64,000 nucleotides of DNA from Eubacteriales bacterium mix99 (lineage in GTDB: Bacteria; Bacillota; Clostridia; Caldicoprobacterales; DTU083). The translations under genes and the position numbers were made by a program. The notes beneath the pieces were generated by a model that made no database searches, was not told where the DNA came from, and worked only from the letters and a program-made list of their open reading frames with translations. The stretch spans positions 1,086,500 to 1,150,499 of the forward strand of contig CP121690.1 of assembly GCA_038396605.1 (NCBI GenBank), in the 5' to 3' direction. This document shows positions 7,648 to 16,857 of this stretch, piece by piece; the first letter of the stretch is position 1, and each line of letters opens with the position of its first letter.

Positions 7648-9117
7648 ATGAATTCTTTTCTTACCAAAGCGAAAAAAAGTCTGGCCGGGATGAAAAACAG
7701 GATTTCCGGCATGGCAGACGATAAGTTCTTTCGGATTTATCAGCATCAGCTGTCCATTCTGCTGACGCTGATGATTTTCCTGGCAGCCGGGATTCTGGAG
7801 GCGGACGGGGCAGCCGTGCGTCCGGATGACGGGCAGACTCTCTCCGGCCTGGTACCAGCCTATAAGGTATCCATGGATGGGACGGAGCTGGTTTATGTAT
7901 CCGATCCGGGTCCGGTGAAGTCCGCTCTTGCTCAGAAGATCGAAGAGACAAAGCGGCAGTATGACATGGATGTTTCCCTGGATCAGGAGATTACATTTGA
8001 GAAAAAGCTGGTGTCCCCGAAACGGGTTTACCTGCCGCCGGATACCCAAAACGTGATCCGAAGGGAAGCAAAAGTCCAATGCAATGCTTCTGCTGTTTAT
8101 GCAAACGACGTACGGATCGGAACAGTAAAGAACGAAAAAGAAGCGAATGAATTCCTGAATCGGTTCAAATCCCAATATGTTGAAGATGGGACGAAGCCGG
8201 AAAGCGTAACCTTTCAGGAGGAAATCAAGATTGTTCCGATATCCGTTCCGCCGGATCAGGTTCAGGATATGGACACGGTATTGGCGGAAACGGCAAAGGG
8301 CAGGGAAACCGTTCAGGAATATACCGTAGCGGATGGAGATACTCTCACCACGGTTGCAGAATCCCATGATATGGATTTGGACAGGCTCGTTGCGGAAAAT
8401 TCCCATGTTCCGGATCCGGACCATCTGAAGCCCGGCCAGAAGCTTCGTTTATACTGTAACAGGAGCCCTTTGAATGTGGTAACCACCGAAGTGATTTCCC
8501 AGGAGGAAGCGATCCCCTTTGAAACAGAGGTACGGGAAGACGAATCCATGGACAGGAGCCGGACCAAAACCCTTCAGAAAGGCAGGGAAGGGAGAAAGAA
8601 AATGGATATCCGGGTGGAAAAGGTGAACGGGGAAGAAAAAAACAGGGCAGTCCTGTCCGGGCAGGTCCTTTCCGAGCCGGTAAAGAAAATCATTGCCAAA
8701 GGGTTCGGAAAAGCGGAGCAATCCGCCCTGTCCTCCCGCGGGGGAGGCGGTTCCCTATATAAGCCGACCAGCGGCAGACTTACCTCCGGCTTTGGACAGA
8801 GATGGGGCAGGCTGCATAAAGGCATTGACATAGCAAACTCCGTCGGCACCCCCATTTATGCAGCGGATTCCGGCAAGGTCATTTTTGCAGGTACCAGCCG
8901 CGGCTATGGGAATTTCATACAAATTGATCACGGAAGCAGCGGCCTGATAACCTGCTACGGCCATTTGAAAAGCTTTGACGTATCTTCCGGCGAAGTTGTC
9001 AGACGGGGACAGTTGATTGCACATATGGGAAGCACCGGCAACAGCACCGGACCGCATCTGCATTTTGAAGTCCGCGTGAACAATGCCCCGCAGAATCCGA
9101 TCAAATATCTGTCCTGA
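7648..9117 (+). CDS. Cell-wall endopeptidase with LysM, G5 and M23 domains
   Basis: The protein is predicted to cleave peptide cross-links of peptidoglycan at the cell surface. A membrane segment lies near residues 46-58 (SILLTLMIFLAAG). A LysM domain that binds glycan occupies about 226-272 (EYTVADGDTLTTVAESHDMD). A G5 domain follows (about 277-352). The C-terminal M23 domain (about 372-489) has the zinc ligands in HKGIDIANS and HLHFEV, with YGHL between them. The start ATG 7648 sits behind GGAAAGGAG. A strong terminator follows the gene. The architecture matches peptidases acting in growth or sporulation in Clostridia. The sequence does not decide between those roles. Confidence 0.92.
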   Translation: MNSFLTKAKKSLAGMKNRISGMADDKFFRIYQHQLSILLTLMIFLAAGILEADGAAVRPDDGQTLSGLVPAYKVSMDGTELVYVSDPGPVKSALAQKIEETKRQYDMDVSLDQEITFEKKLVSPKRVYLPPDTQNVIRREAKVQCNASAVYANDVRIGTVKNEKEANEFLNRFKSQYVEDGTKPESVTFQEEIKIVPISVPPDQVQDMDTVLAETAKGRETVQEYTVADGDTLTTVAESHDMDLDRLVAENSHVPDPDHLKPGQKLRLYCNRSPLNVVTTEVISQEEAIPFETEVREDESMDRSRTKTLQKGREGRKKMDIRVEKVNGEEKNRAVLSGQVLSEPVKKIIAKGFGKAEQSALSSRGGGGSLYKPTSGRLTSGFGQRWGRLHKGIDIANSVGTPIYAADSGKVIFAGTSRGYGNFIQIDHGSSGLITCYGHLKSFDVSSGEVVRRGQLIAHMGSTGNSTGPHLHFEVRVNNAPQNPIKYLS

Positions 9118-9209
9118 GTGCACCTTTCGCCTCGAATTCCTGATAATATCCTCTCCAGAAGCCGACTGAATTTTGGCCTGAACCGCAATACCTGTCAGAA
9201 TACCAGAAA

Positions 9210-9244
9210 GCCCACAGAATATCGACACTGTGGGCACTTTTTTT
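9210..9244 (+). terminator. Rho-independent terminator after the M23 peptidase
   Basis: The 8-bp perfect stem GCCCACAG/CTGTGGGC (9210-9217 and 9228-9235) is followed by AC and a run of seven T residues. Confidence 0.88.
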
Positions 9245-9255
9245 AGAAATGCTAA

Positions 9256-9284
9256 TTGATTTTTCGGCATATTACTGATATACT
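9256..9284 (+). promoter_or_regulatory. Sigma-A type promoter upstream of the Peptidase_MA-like gene
   Basis: TTGATT (9256-9261) and TATACT (9279-9284) are 17 bases apart. A second candidate is an extended -10, TG-T-TATAAT at 9337-9345, much closer to the start codon at 9377 and lacking a good -35. Confidence 0.5.
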
Positions 9285-9376
9285 GAAGAAGAGCATTAAA
9301 ATCCATCATTTACCTGTTCGGTTTTCCCGGCAGAGATGTTATAATAAATTATGTCTTATATCCCTGTAAAGGGGGT

Positions 9377-10234
9377 ATGGCTGTGAGGTCAAACAGAAAA
9401 TGGTGGAAGATCGGCTTACTGCTTATTTTGGCAGGTGTAATGCTGCTGGTTCGGTATAAGGGCATTTTGTATACCGGTGTACATCCGGTTATGACATATG
9501 TGGAGAGCCAGCGTATTTCCGACGGTACGGAGGACTACAAACAGTTGGAAAATGGCCGGTTTGTGATCCGTTACAAGGCGGGAGACAGGGAAGCCGCAGA
9601 TCGGGTTGAAACCATTGCAGCTGCCTGGGGATCGAAAGTGCTGGATTATTTTGGATATCAGCCTTCGGATCCTATCGATATTATAATATTTTCCCGTGAA
9701 GAGGACTTGAAAGGCGTTCTGCGGATTCCCCACGGGCAATCTGCGACTGGTGCCTATGCAGGCGGCATGATTAATCTGCTGTCTCCGGACAGCCTGAAAG
9801 GAATGAATCAGGATCCGGATTCCCTGGTCAATGTTTTTGTCCATGAGCTGGCTCATTTGGCGATGGATGGGATTTGCAGGGGGAATTATCCTCTGTGGTT
9901 TGCAGAGGGCAGTGCGCTTTATATGGAATATGTATTACTGGGTTATGAATGGGGCAGCGGATTGCCCGAGGAACCGAATTATACCATGGAGGACCTGACT
10001 TATCGCTTTCATGCCCTGGATGATCAGAAGGCCTATCGACAGTCTTTTCTGTTGGTAAAAGGCCTGGCGGACAGGTATGGGAAGGATTCCTGTATGGAGT
10101 TCCTGCACAGACTGGGGAGTGGACAGGATTTTGAAAAGGCCCTCAGGGATGGTTTCGGTATCCAATCCGTGACCGATATCAGGGACTGGAGGAGCATGGC
10201 ATCCGGGAAAAGCCGGTGCCGTGCATGGATATAA
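9377..10234 (+). CDS. Peptidase_MA-like zinc metalloprotease, membrane-anchored
   Basis: The gluzincin signature HELAH lies at about residues 156-160. WFAEGSALYMEY follows and provides the third zinc ligand, Glu. This is the pattern of the Peptidase_MA-like family, whose substrates are mostly unknown. Residues 10-24 (IGLLLILAGVMLLVR) form an N-terminal membrane anchor, so the 260-residue remainder should lie outside the cell. The start ATG 9377 has AAAGGGGG upstream. The gene ends 78 bases before murA and may be cotranscribed with it; no terminator is visible between them. The last 15 residues are basic and not conserved in appearance. Confidence 0.8.
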   Translation: MAVRSNRKWWKIGLLLILAGVMLLVRYKGILYTGVHPVMTYVESQRISDGTEDYKQLENGRFVIRYKAGDREAADRVETIAAAWGSKVLDYFGYQPSDPIDIIIFSREEDLKGVLRIPHGQSATGAYAGGMINLLSPDSLKGMNQDPDSLVNVFVHELAHLAMDGICRGNYPLWFAEGSALYMEYVLLGYEWGSGLPEEPNYTMEDLTYRFHALDDQKAYRQSFLLVKGLADRYGKDSCMEFLHRLGSGQDFEKALRDGFGIQSVTDIRDWRSMASGKSRCRAWI

Positions 10235-10312
10235 GACATTCCGGATAAACTTAAAAATACAAAAGAATAGATTCAGGAGGTGAAGCCCTTTGCTGTCCGG
10301 CTGGGGCGTGTG

Positions 10313-11611
10313 TTGGAGAAATTTCATATCATCGGTGGGAAACGGCTCACCGGCACCGTATCCATTGGAGGAGCGAAAAATGCGGCTGTAGCCATAATGC
10401 CTGCGGCTTTATTGGCGGACGGGCCTTGCGTAATAGATAATTTACCTTATATTGATGACGTTATTATACTGGCAGATATTCTTTCTGAACTGGGAGCCAG
10501 GGTGAATCTGAGCCAATCCGGCAGGGTGGTGATTGACGGAACAACGCTGAAGCATCATAAAGCTCCGTTTGAAATGGTAAAGTGCCTGCGCGCTTCCTAC
10601 TATCTGCTGGGTGTTCTTCTTGGAAGGTTTGGAAAGGTGGAGGTACCGTTTCCCGGAGGCTGTGAAATCGGGGCGCGTCCCATTGATCAGCACATCAAGG
10701 GGCTGGAAGCTCTTGGCGCGAAGGTCGATATTGAACATGGCGTGATCCGGGCCAAAGCGGACCGCCTTGTTGGCAATGAGATCTATATGGACGTAGTCAG
10801 CGTAGGGGCCACCATCAACATCATGTTGGCTGCGGTAAAGGCAAAGGGGCAGACCATCATTTCCAACGCGGCAAAGGAGCCTCATGTGGTTGATGTGGCC
10901 AACTTTCTCAATGCCATGGGTGGAAATGTAAAGGGCGCCGGTACGGATGTGATCCGCATCAACGGAGTGAAACAGCTGAACGGCTGTGAGTATACCATTA
11001 TCCCTGATCAGATTGAAGCCGGTACGTTTATGATAGCTGCAGCGGCCACTGCAGGAGATGTAGTGGTGTCCGGAGTCATTCCGAAGCATCTGGAGTCCAT
11101 TTCCGCAAAGCTGTTGGAAATGGGAGAGGACATTACGGAAGGAGACGATTTTGTCCGGGTCCGGGGGACACGCAAGCCCAGGAAGGTAAACATCAAGACA
11201 CTTCCTTATCCCGGGTTTCCGACGGATTTGCAGCAGCCCATGTCTGTACTGTGCAGCATCGCCAAAGGGACCAGTGTCATAAATGAGAGTCTGTTTGATC
11301 ATCGGTTCCGCCATGTGGAAGAGTTGCGCAAAATGGGTGCAAATATCAAGGTGGAGGATCGTATCGCCATTTTTGAAGGCGTAAAAAAGCTGACCGGGGC
11401 GCCGGTGTCCGCATCCGATCTGAGGGCGGGGGCGGCATTGATCATTGCAGGCCTGGTTGCAGAAGGTGTTACGGAGATTGATCATATCCATTATATTGAC
11501 CGGGGATATGAAAACATTGAAGACAAGCTGAACAGTCTGGGAGCCGATATCCGGAGGCTGGCAGACGGAGAAAGCCTGTTGAAGGAAATAAAGAAAGCCA
11601 GAACGGTTTGA
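10313..11611 (+). CDS. murA: UDP-N-acetylglucosamine 1-carboxyvinyltransferase
   Basis: MurA transfers enolpyruvate from phosphoenolpyruvate to UDP-GlcNAc, the first committed step of peptidoglycan synthesis in the cytoplasm. [16 protein letters not shown] at the N-terminus and [18 protein letters not shown] with the catalytic Cys are diagnostic. The Cys is the residue that fosfomycin alkylates, so the enzyme should be fosfomycin-sensitive at that position. I place the start at TTG 10313 (MEKFHIIGG), which aligns with known MurA starts and has GGGG six bases upstream. A perfect AGGAGG at 10275-10280 has no suitable in-frame start just after it. The length of 432 residues is typical. Confidence 0.95.
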   Translation: MEKFHIIGGKRLTGTVSIGGAKNAAVAIMPAALLADGPCVIDNLPYIDDVIILADILSELGARVNLSQSGRVVIDGTTLKHHKAPFEMVKCLRASYYLLGVLLGRFGKVEVPFPGGCEIGARPIDQHIKGLEALGAKVDIEHGVIRAKADRLVGNEIYMDVVSVGATINIMLAAVKAKGQTIISNAAKEPHVVDVANFLNAMGGNVKGAGTDVIRINGVKQLNGCEYTIIPDQIEAGTFMIAAAATAGDVVVSGVIPKHLESISAKLLEMGEDITEGDDFVRVRGTRKPRKVNIKTLPYPGFPTDLQQPMSVLCSIAKGTSVINESLFDHRFRHVEELRKMGANIKVEDRIAIFEGVKKLTGAPVSASDLRAGAALIIAGLVAEGVTEIDHIHYIDRGYENIEDKLNSLGADIRRLADGESLLKEIKKARTV

Positions 11612-11708
11612 AAGGATTGCCTTTGGAGGGCGGTTTCATCCGCCGATCCGGTTTGGTCAGCAAAAAGTAATCGGCGAAAGTAAAACGAAGAGTTGAAAGG
11701 AGCACGCA

Positions 11709-11735
11709 ATGCGGATTTGTTTCTCAGTCCGGTAA
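11709..11735 (+). CDS. Eight-residue leader peptide MRICFSVR
   Basis: The ATG at 11709 lies six bases after GAAAGGAG, one of the best ribosome binding sites in the region. It opens an ORF of eight codons closed by TAA (11733-11735). Its end contains TTGTTTCTCAG (11717-11727), which is repeated exactly in the terminator at about 11987-11997, so leader translation could alter the fold of the downstream RNA. The inferred job is to sense stalled ribosomes. Confidence 0.5.
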   Translation: MRICFSVR

Positions 11736-11969
11736 ACGGAATCGGTAAAAAGTTCATACATACTTGTTTTGCCTTTTTGCCAAAAACTGAGGGATATTTT
11801 TCCGCTTCAAAAAGCAGGATGGTTCTCATCTGATCTTTTTTGTCAGATTGGTTTTCCTGCCATTTTATTTGGATCTTCTCTTTCCTGCATGACAGTAAAA
11901 GCAATCGTAATGCAGGGACCGAACTATAATAGGATGGTGTATTGTGTTTCGGTATAATGAAAGACGAAG

Positions 11970-12009
11970 AGACTGCAGTGGGAGTTTTGTTTCTCAGCAG
12001 TCTTTTTTT
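11970..12009 (+). terminator. Attenuator-type terminator ahead of the ABC-F gene
   Basis: AGACTGC (11970-11976) and GCAGTCT (11997-12003) form a perfect 7-bp stem with further pairing inside the loop. The T run (12003-12009) follows directly. It lies 260 bases after the leader peptide and 133 bases before the ABC-F start, so transcription must read through it to express the gene. Confidence 0.75.
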
Positions 12010-12141
12010 AATATCCGGAAAGTACACATAAAGTCCGGTTTTTGGATGGGGATAAAAAGCATGATGCTTAAGACGGCAGGGCAAAACGTTCCGGAAGTTT
12101 TGGCAATACTGGAAGTTCTGTTGAAAAAGGAGAGGATCGGA

Positions 12142-13914
12142 TTGCTGCTGCAATGTCATAATATCAAAAAGGAATTTGGAATCCATGAAGTGCTGAAATC
12201 GGTCAGTCTGGACCTGGAGGAAGGGGAGTGTGTGGGCCTTGTTGGGAAAAACGGGGCGGGTAAGACCACCCTGGCCAATATCCTGTACGGGGAATTGAAA
12301 CCGGAGGGAGGAGAGATCATCTGGCATCGGAAAGACGTCCGGATAGGATATCTGCGCCAGTCTGTTTATTATACCTCGGATGTTCTGCATGATTTTCATT
12401 CCGGGCAGGAAGATCCTGCGCAGATACAGGAATTCCTTCATGCCGCCGGTGAGCTGGGTACAGAAAAAGTGTCCCGGTGGGAGGAGGAGCGGTTCGCCAA
12501 TCTGAGCGGCGGGGAAAGGACCAAGCTTGCGCTGGCGCAGATATGGTCTGCACAGCCTGATCTGCTGATCCTGGATGAGCCCACCAACCACCTGGATTTT
12601 CAGGGAGTCGAATGGCTGGTCGGCGAGCTGGCTGGATACCCGGGCACCATATTGGTCATTTCCCATGACCGCTATTTTCTGGATCAGACGGTAAACCGCA
12701 TCCTGGAAGTGGAAGACGGTGTTCTTTGTGAATATCACGGAAACTATTCGTTTTACAGGAAAGAGAAGCGCAAACGACAGGAAGATCAGATGCATGCCTA
12801 TGAGGTGCAGGAGAAGCGGAAGGAAAAGCTGGATTCGGAAATCCGACAGCTGAGACAATGGTCCGGAAAAGCTCATAGGGATTCCACAAAGAAGGGAGCA
12901 AAAAGCGGCAATAAATTTGGTACCAAGGAGTTTTACCGGGTCAAGGCAAAAAAGATGGATCGCCAGGTAAAGTCCAGGACAAAACGGCTGGAGAAACTGA
13001 GAACGGAAGGCATTTCAAAACCGAAAGAGGAATTTCAGGTTTCCTTTGCCCTGAATGATGCGCAAAAGCATGGAAAAAGAGTGATGGAGGCATCCAATAT
13101 CCAAAAAAGATTTGGAGATCGGGTATTGTTTCGGAAAAGCAGCTTTACTCTGCTGCGTGGTGAGAAAGTGGGGCTTTTCGGCCCCAATGGGTGCGGTAAA
13201 ACGACACTGGTAAAGGCCATCATCGGGCAGGAGCCCATAGAGGGAACTTTGTTTGTCTCTTCTTCTGTTTCCATCGGTTACATGAGTCAGGACGTTCTGG
13301 ATCTGGAGAGTTCAAAGACCGCCATAGATCTGTTTCCTGCGCCAAACCGCAGGGAGCAGGGTAAAATACGTACCATGCTGGCCAATCTGGGCTTTGATGG
13401 AGAAATGCTGAGGGAACCACTGAAGAGTCTGAGCCTGGGGGAGCGGACCAGGCTGAAGCTGGCGGCGCTGGTCCTGGGGGGAGATGATCTGCTGATATTG
13501 GACGAACCGACCAACCATCTGGATCTTCATGCGAGGGAACAGTTGGAAGAGGCGCTGGATCAGTATGAAGGCACGATTCTGCTCATTACCCATGACCGAT
13601 ATATGCTGGAACGGGTCTGTGAGAAACTGCTGGTGTTTGAAGACGGCCGTATCCGACGGGTGGAATATGGTGTGGAGGAATATCTGAAAAAGACGGGGAG
13701 TTGCGGACTCCACAAAAAGGAATCGGAGGTCAAAAAGCAAAATCGGCCCGGGAAACGGGCCGAGCCAATACGCTCTTCGGACGAAGAAAGAATGCTTCTG
13801 GAAAACCGGATCACCGCCGTGCTGGGAAAGCTCAGTGCGGAAAAGCCAGGTACGCCGGAATATCAGGCTTTGGATGCGGAATTCAGGGAATTGATTGCGA
13901 TGAGAGAATCCTGA
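12142..13914 (+). CDS. ABC-F family ATPase, probable ribosome-protection or translation factor
   Basis: ABC-F proteins have two ATP-binding cassettes and no membrane segments. They act on the ribosome, and some confer antibiotic resistance. Cassette 1 has GKNGAGKTTLANIL, signature LSGGERTKLALA and LLILDEPTNHLDF. The basic linker (about residues 205-290) is rich in Lys and Arg. Cassette 2 has GPNGCGKTTLVKAI, signature LSLGERTRLKLA (SLGE in place of SGGE) and a second LLILDEPTNHLDL. The start at TTG 12142 follows AAAGGAGAGG. The longer frame upstream would translate through the attenuator and is rejected. Length is 590 residues. A resistance role is inferred from the leader, not shown by the protein. 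The stop codon abuts the convergent fumarase gene. Confidence 0.88.
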   Translation: MLLQCHNIKKEFGIHEVLKSVSLDLEEGECVGLVGKNGAGKTTLANILYGELKPEGGEIIWHRKDVRIGYLRQSVYYTSDVLHDFHSGQEDPAQIQEFLHAAGELGTEKVSRWEEERFANLSGGERTKLALAQIWSAQPDLLILDEPTNHLDFQGVEWLVGELAGYPGTILVISHDRYFLDQTVNRILEVEDGVLCEYHGNYSFYRKEKRKRQEDQMHAYEVQEKRKEKLDSEIRQLRQWSGKAHRDSTKKGAKSGNKFGTKEFYRVKAKKMDRQVKSRTKRLEKLRTEGISKPKEEFQVSFALNDAQKHGKRVMEASNIQKRFGDRVLFRKSSFTLLRGEKVGLFGPNGCGKTTLVKAIIGQEPIEGTLFVSSSVSIGYMSQDVLDLESSKTAIDLFPAPNRREQGKIRTMLANLGFDGEMLREPLKSLSLGERTRLKLAALVLGGDDLLILDEPTNHLDLHAREQLEEALDQYEGTILLITHDRYMLERVCEKLLVFEDGRIRRVEYGVEEYLKKTGSCGLHKKESEVKKQNRPGKRAEPIRSSDEERMLLENRITAVLGKLSAEKPGTPEYQALDAEFRELIAMRES

Positions 13915-14517
13915 TCACAGCTGCCGGTATTGCCGGGGTCCAATGTCGTATAGATTGTTTCCCCGTGCGTCAATGGCGACGATCAGGGGAAAGTTTCTCA
14001 CTTCCAGCCGGTAAACGGCTTCCGGCCCCAGATCATCAAATGCAATCACCTGCGCCTTTTTGACGCATTGGGCAATCAGGGCGCCGGCTCCCCCGACGGC
14101 AGCCAGATAAACCGCCCCGTTCCGGACCATGGCGTCGATTACCTCCGGACTGCGCTGACCTTTGCCGATCATGATCTTCAGTCCCAGATCCAGCAGCAGG
14201 GGCGTGTAGCGGTCCATCCGGGAACTGGTGGTGGGACCGCAGGAACCGATGATTTTTCCCGGAGCGGCAGGACACGGCCCGGTATAATAGATTCCCTGAT
14301 TCTTTATATCAAAGGGCAGTGCAATTCCCTTGTTCAGGTATTCCATCATTCGTTTATGGGCGGCGTCCCTGCCGGTCAGGATGCACCCCGACAGGCTTAC
14401 TACGTCCCCTGCCTTCAGAAGGGATATTTTCTCCGGAGAAGCGGGTACAGTGAGCTTCCACTCCTGTTCCATGCTTTTGCGCTGATTCCTTCGTCCTGTG
14501 TTTTTTTGCAGTACCAT
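13915..14517 (-). CDS. fumB: Fumarate hydratase class I, beta subunit
   Basis: This is the beta subunit of the iron-sulfur fumarase/tartrate dehydratase family, which interconverts fumarate and malate. Typical features are SLSGCILTGRDAAHKRM, GPTTSSRMDRYTP and the C-terminal AVGGAGALIAQCVKKA. The subunit pairs with the alpha subunit encoded 200 bases upstream. ATG 14517 has GGAAGGAAGGA in good position. An internal Met at 14472 is also possible, but its ribosome binding site is too far away. The 200-base gap between the two subunit genes is unusually long for this pair and shows no promoter or hidden gene. The stop codon touches that of the convergent ABC-F gene with no bases between. Confidence 0.92.
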   Translation of the reverse strand: MVLQKNTGRRNQRKSMEQEWKLTVPASPEKISLLKAGDVVSLSGCILTGRDAAHKRMMEYLNKGIALPFDIKNQGIYYTGPCPAAPGKIIGSCGPTTSSRMDRYTPLLLDLGLKIMIGKGQRSPEVIDAMVRNGAVYLAAVGGAGALIAQCVKKAQVIAFDDLGPEAVYRLEVRNFPLIVAIDARGNNLYDIGPRQYRQL

Positions 14518-14717
14518 GTGCTGTCCTTCCTTCCGGCTGCTTTTCCTGCTGTTCCATTTTTCCGCCTATCGTATGCCCTTCACCTTTATTCCATCTTCTT
14601 TTATGATACGTTCTGGTTCTATTATTTCTTTATTTCTTATGTTTCTATATTGTGGCTTTCGCTTCGCTTATTTGCCCGTCTGCGCTGCCGGACATGCCAT
14701 TGCTCACAGGATACCTG

Positions 14718-15557
14718 CTACAGAATCGCTTCGGCATGCCGTGCCACGTGGCATTGAATATTGACTGCCACGGGCAGTGCGGCCAGGTGGGTGGGAAAGG
14801 TTTCGACAGAAACAGCCAGGGCGGTGGTTCTTCCGCCCAGCCCCTGGGGACCGATCCCCGTTTTGTTGACAGACACAAGCAGCTCCTGTTCCAGGGAAGC
14901 CAGATCCGGATCCGGATTGGGGGCTCCCGCCTTTCTCAGAAGGGCTTTTTTGGAAAGATACGCTGCCTTTTCCATCGTGCCGCCGATCCCCACTCCCAGT
15001 ATCACGGGAGGGCATGGGTTGGCGCCTGCCCGGATCACCGTATCCAGTACAAACTTCCTGACACCGTCGATTCCATCGGAAGGTTTCAGCATGCCGATCC
15101 GGCTCATATTTTCACTGCCGAATCCTTTGGGAGCCACGGTGATTTTCATCCGGTCCCCTCTGGTGATCTCCGTATGAAGGACAGCCGGAGTATTGTCGCC
15201 GGTGTTTTCCCTTTCCAGCGGGGTCAGGACGGACTTGCGGAGATATCCTTTTTGATATCCGCGGCGCACTCCTTCGTTGACGGCATCCGTCAGACCGCCT
15301 CCGATGATATGCACATCCTGACCGATTTCAAGGAATATGACCGCCATGCCGGTATCCTGACAAACCGGCAGGCGCTCTGTCTCTGCCGTATCGATATTCC
15401 GGAGCAGCTGATCCAGAATCTGAATACCAAAGGGAGATTCCTCCTTTTCCCGGGCCTGCATTAGCAAGCTCTTCACATCCTCCCCCAAATGGCAGCATGC
15501 CTTCACGCACAGCTTTTCCACGGTGCCGGAAATTGTTTCTGCACTGATTTCTTTCAT
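14718..15557 (-). CDS. fumA: Fumarate hydratase class I, alpha subunit
   Basis: The alpha subunit carries the [4Fe-4S] cluster of the oxygen-sensitive two-subunit fumarase. Cluster ligands are expected in LPVCQDTGMAV, in GANPCPPVILGVGIGG and in the late PVAVNIQCHVARHAE. GPQGLGGRTTALAV is also typical. ATG 15557 has AAAGGAAAGGAAG upstream. The gene lies between malic enzyme and the beta subunit on one transcript, so fumarate can be hydrated to malate and then decarboxylated to pyruvate, or the flow may run the other way in fermentation. Confidence 0.94.
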   Translation of the reverse strand: MKEISAETISGTVEKLCVKACCHLGEDVKSLLMQAREKEESPFGIQILDQLLRNIDTAETERLPVCQDTGMAVIFLEIGQDVHIIGGGLTDAVNEGVRRGYQKGYLRKSVLTPLERENTGDNTPAVLHTEITRGDRMKITVAPKGFGSENMSRIGMLKPSDGIDGVRKFVLDTVIRAGANPCPPVILGVGIGGTMEKAAYLSKKALLRKAGAPNPDPDLASLEQELLVSVNKTGIGPQGLGGRTTALAVSVETFPTHLAALPVAVNIQCHVARHAEAIL

Positions 15558-15643
15558 GAGCTTCCTTTCCTTTATCGTTTCTTGTTGACTGTCGCCTTAT
15601 GGCTTCTGCTCTGTTCCGTTTCCTGCTCCATGGAGCGTAAGCA

Positions 15644-16816
15644 TTACGCCCGGGCTACCCCGCTTTTTCGCGCAGCCTGTGCAACAGCTGCTGCAACAGC
15701 CGGCGGCACATTCTTATCAAATGGGGACGGCAGGATATTGTCTTCGTTCCGTTTCTCTTCCGGAACGGCGGATGCAATGGCATAAGCCGCTGCCATCTTC
15801 ATTTCTTCGTTGATATCGGAGGCCCGCACATCCAGTGCTCCGCGGAAGATGCCGGGAAAGGCCAGTACATTGTTGACCTGATTGGAATAATCCGACCGTC
15901 CGGTGCCGACAATCCGGGCGCCGGCTTTCTTTGCCTCATCCGGATCAATCTCCGGAACCGGATTGGCCATAGCCAGTACAATGGAATCCGGATTCATGGA
16001 ATGGATCATTTCCGGGGAAACGATATTTGGCGCGGATACGCCGATAAAGACATCCGAATTTTTCATGGCTGCAGTCAGGTCACCCTTTCTTCCCTGTGGG
16101 TTGGTGATGCCCGCCAGCTTTTCCTTCATAAAATCATTTTTAGGGTCTCCCGGGAAAAGGATCCCGTCCCGGTCGCAAAGTGTCATGGATTTTACACCCA
16201 GCTGAAGCAGCAGTCTGGCAACAGCGGAGCCGGCGGAGCCGATTCCATTGATTACTACCTTGATTTCGTCAAATTTTCTTCCTGTGATCTTCAGGGCGTT
16301 GATCAATGCCGCGCTGCATACCACTGCTGTTCCATGCTGGTCATCATGGAAGACCGGGACATCCAGCGATTCTTTCAGGCGACTCTCCACTTCATAACAC
16401 CGGGGTGCCCCGATATCCTCCAGATTGATGCCTCCGAAAGAAGGTGCAATGTTTTCCACTGTACGGACGATTTCATCCGCATTCTGGGTATTCAGGCAGA
16501 TCGGAAAAGCATCTACGCCGGCAAATTCCTTGAACAGGATGGATTTTCCCTCCATGACGGGCATGGCAGCCAGAGGGCCGATGTTTCCCAGCCCCAATAC
16601 GGCGGATCCGTCGGATACCACAGCCACCAGATTGCCGCGTGCCGTATAACGGTATACATCCTCCGGGTTCTGATGGATTTTCCGGCAGGGTTCTGCCACG
16701 CCGGGGGTATAGGCTGTGCTTAAATCATCCCGGTTGTTCACCGGTACTTTTGACCGTATCTCAATTTTTCCTTTTGCTTTTTCGTGAAGGGACAATGCCT
16801 TTTGTCCATAATCCAT
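15644..16816 (-). CDS. NAD(P)-dependent malic enzyme (oxaloacetate-decarboxylating)
   Basis: The enzyme oxidises and decarboxylates malate to pyruvate. The short bacterial form of about 390 residues is seen here. Catalytic and metal-binding motifs include STAYTPGVAEPC, SDGSAVLGLGNIGPLA (Tyr/Lys region), FHDDQHGTAVV and the nucleotide-binding INGIGSAGSAVARLLLQLG. The Rossmann motif GIGSAGSA does not by itself settle NAD versus NADP. The start ATG at 16816 follows TTAGGAGG. It is the first gene of the malic enzyme-fumarase operon. Upstream, a palindrome and two TATAAT boxes suggest transcriptional control. Confidence 0.95.
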   Translation of the reverse strand: MDYGQKALSLHEKAKGKIEIRSKVPVNNRDDLSTAYTPGVAEPCRKIHQNPEDVYRYTARGNLVAVVSDGSAVLGLGNIGPLAAMPVMEGKSILFKEFAGVDAFPICLNTQNADEIVRTVENIAPSFGGINLEDIGAPRCYEVESRLKESLDVPVFHDDQHGTAVVCSAALINALKITGRKFDEIKVVINGIGSAGSAVARLLLQLGVKSMTLCDRDGILFPGDPKNDFMKEKLAGITNPQGRKGDLTAAMKNSDVFIGVSAPNIVSPEMIHSMNPDSIVLAMANPVPEIDPDEAKKAGARIVGTGRSDYSNQVNNVLAFPGIFRGALDVRASDINEEMKMAAAYAIASAVPEEKRNEDNILPSPFDKNVPPAVAAAVAQAARKSGVARA

Positions 16817-16857
16817 TTCGTGGGCCTCCTAATGTAAAGTTTGAATACTTATCACGA

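Larger units (their letters stand above)
11612..12141 (+). promoter_or_regulatory. 530-base structured leader of the ABC-F gene
   Basis: This stretch between murA and the ABC-F gene holds no full-length gene. It contains a hairpin with arms CGCCGAT/ATCGGCG (11642-11648 and 11670-11676), the leader peptide at 11709, two TATAAT boxes at 11925-11930 and 11953-11958 without clear -35 partners, and a terminator at 11970-12009. The order leader peptide, terminator, ABC-F gene is what ribosome-mediated attenuation of antibiotic-inducible ABC-F genes looks like. I found no convincing promoter upstream of the leader peptide, so it may be read from the murA transcript. Confidence 0.6.

Noticed and set aside
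11944-12141. N-terminal extension of the ABC-F protein by 66 residues
   Set aside because: It would translate through the terminator hairpin and has no ribosome binding site. TTG 12142 has AAAGGAGAGG in the right place.
11491-12876. Open frame of 461 codons on the minus strand across the ABC-F leader
   Set aside because: It overlaps conserved coding sequence of murA and the ABC-F gene and has no domain resemblance.
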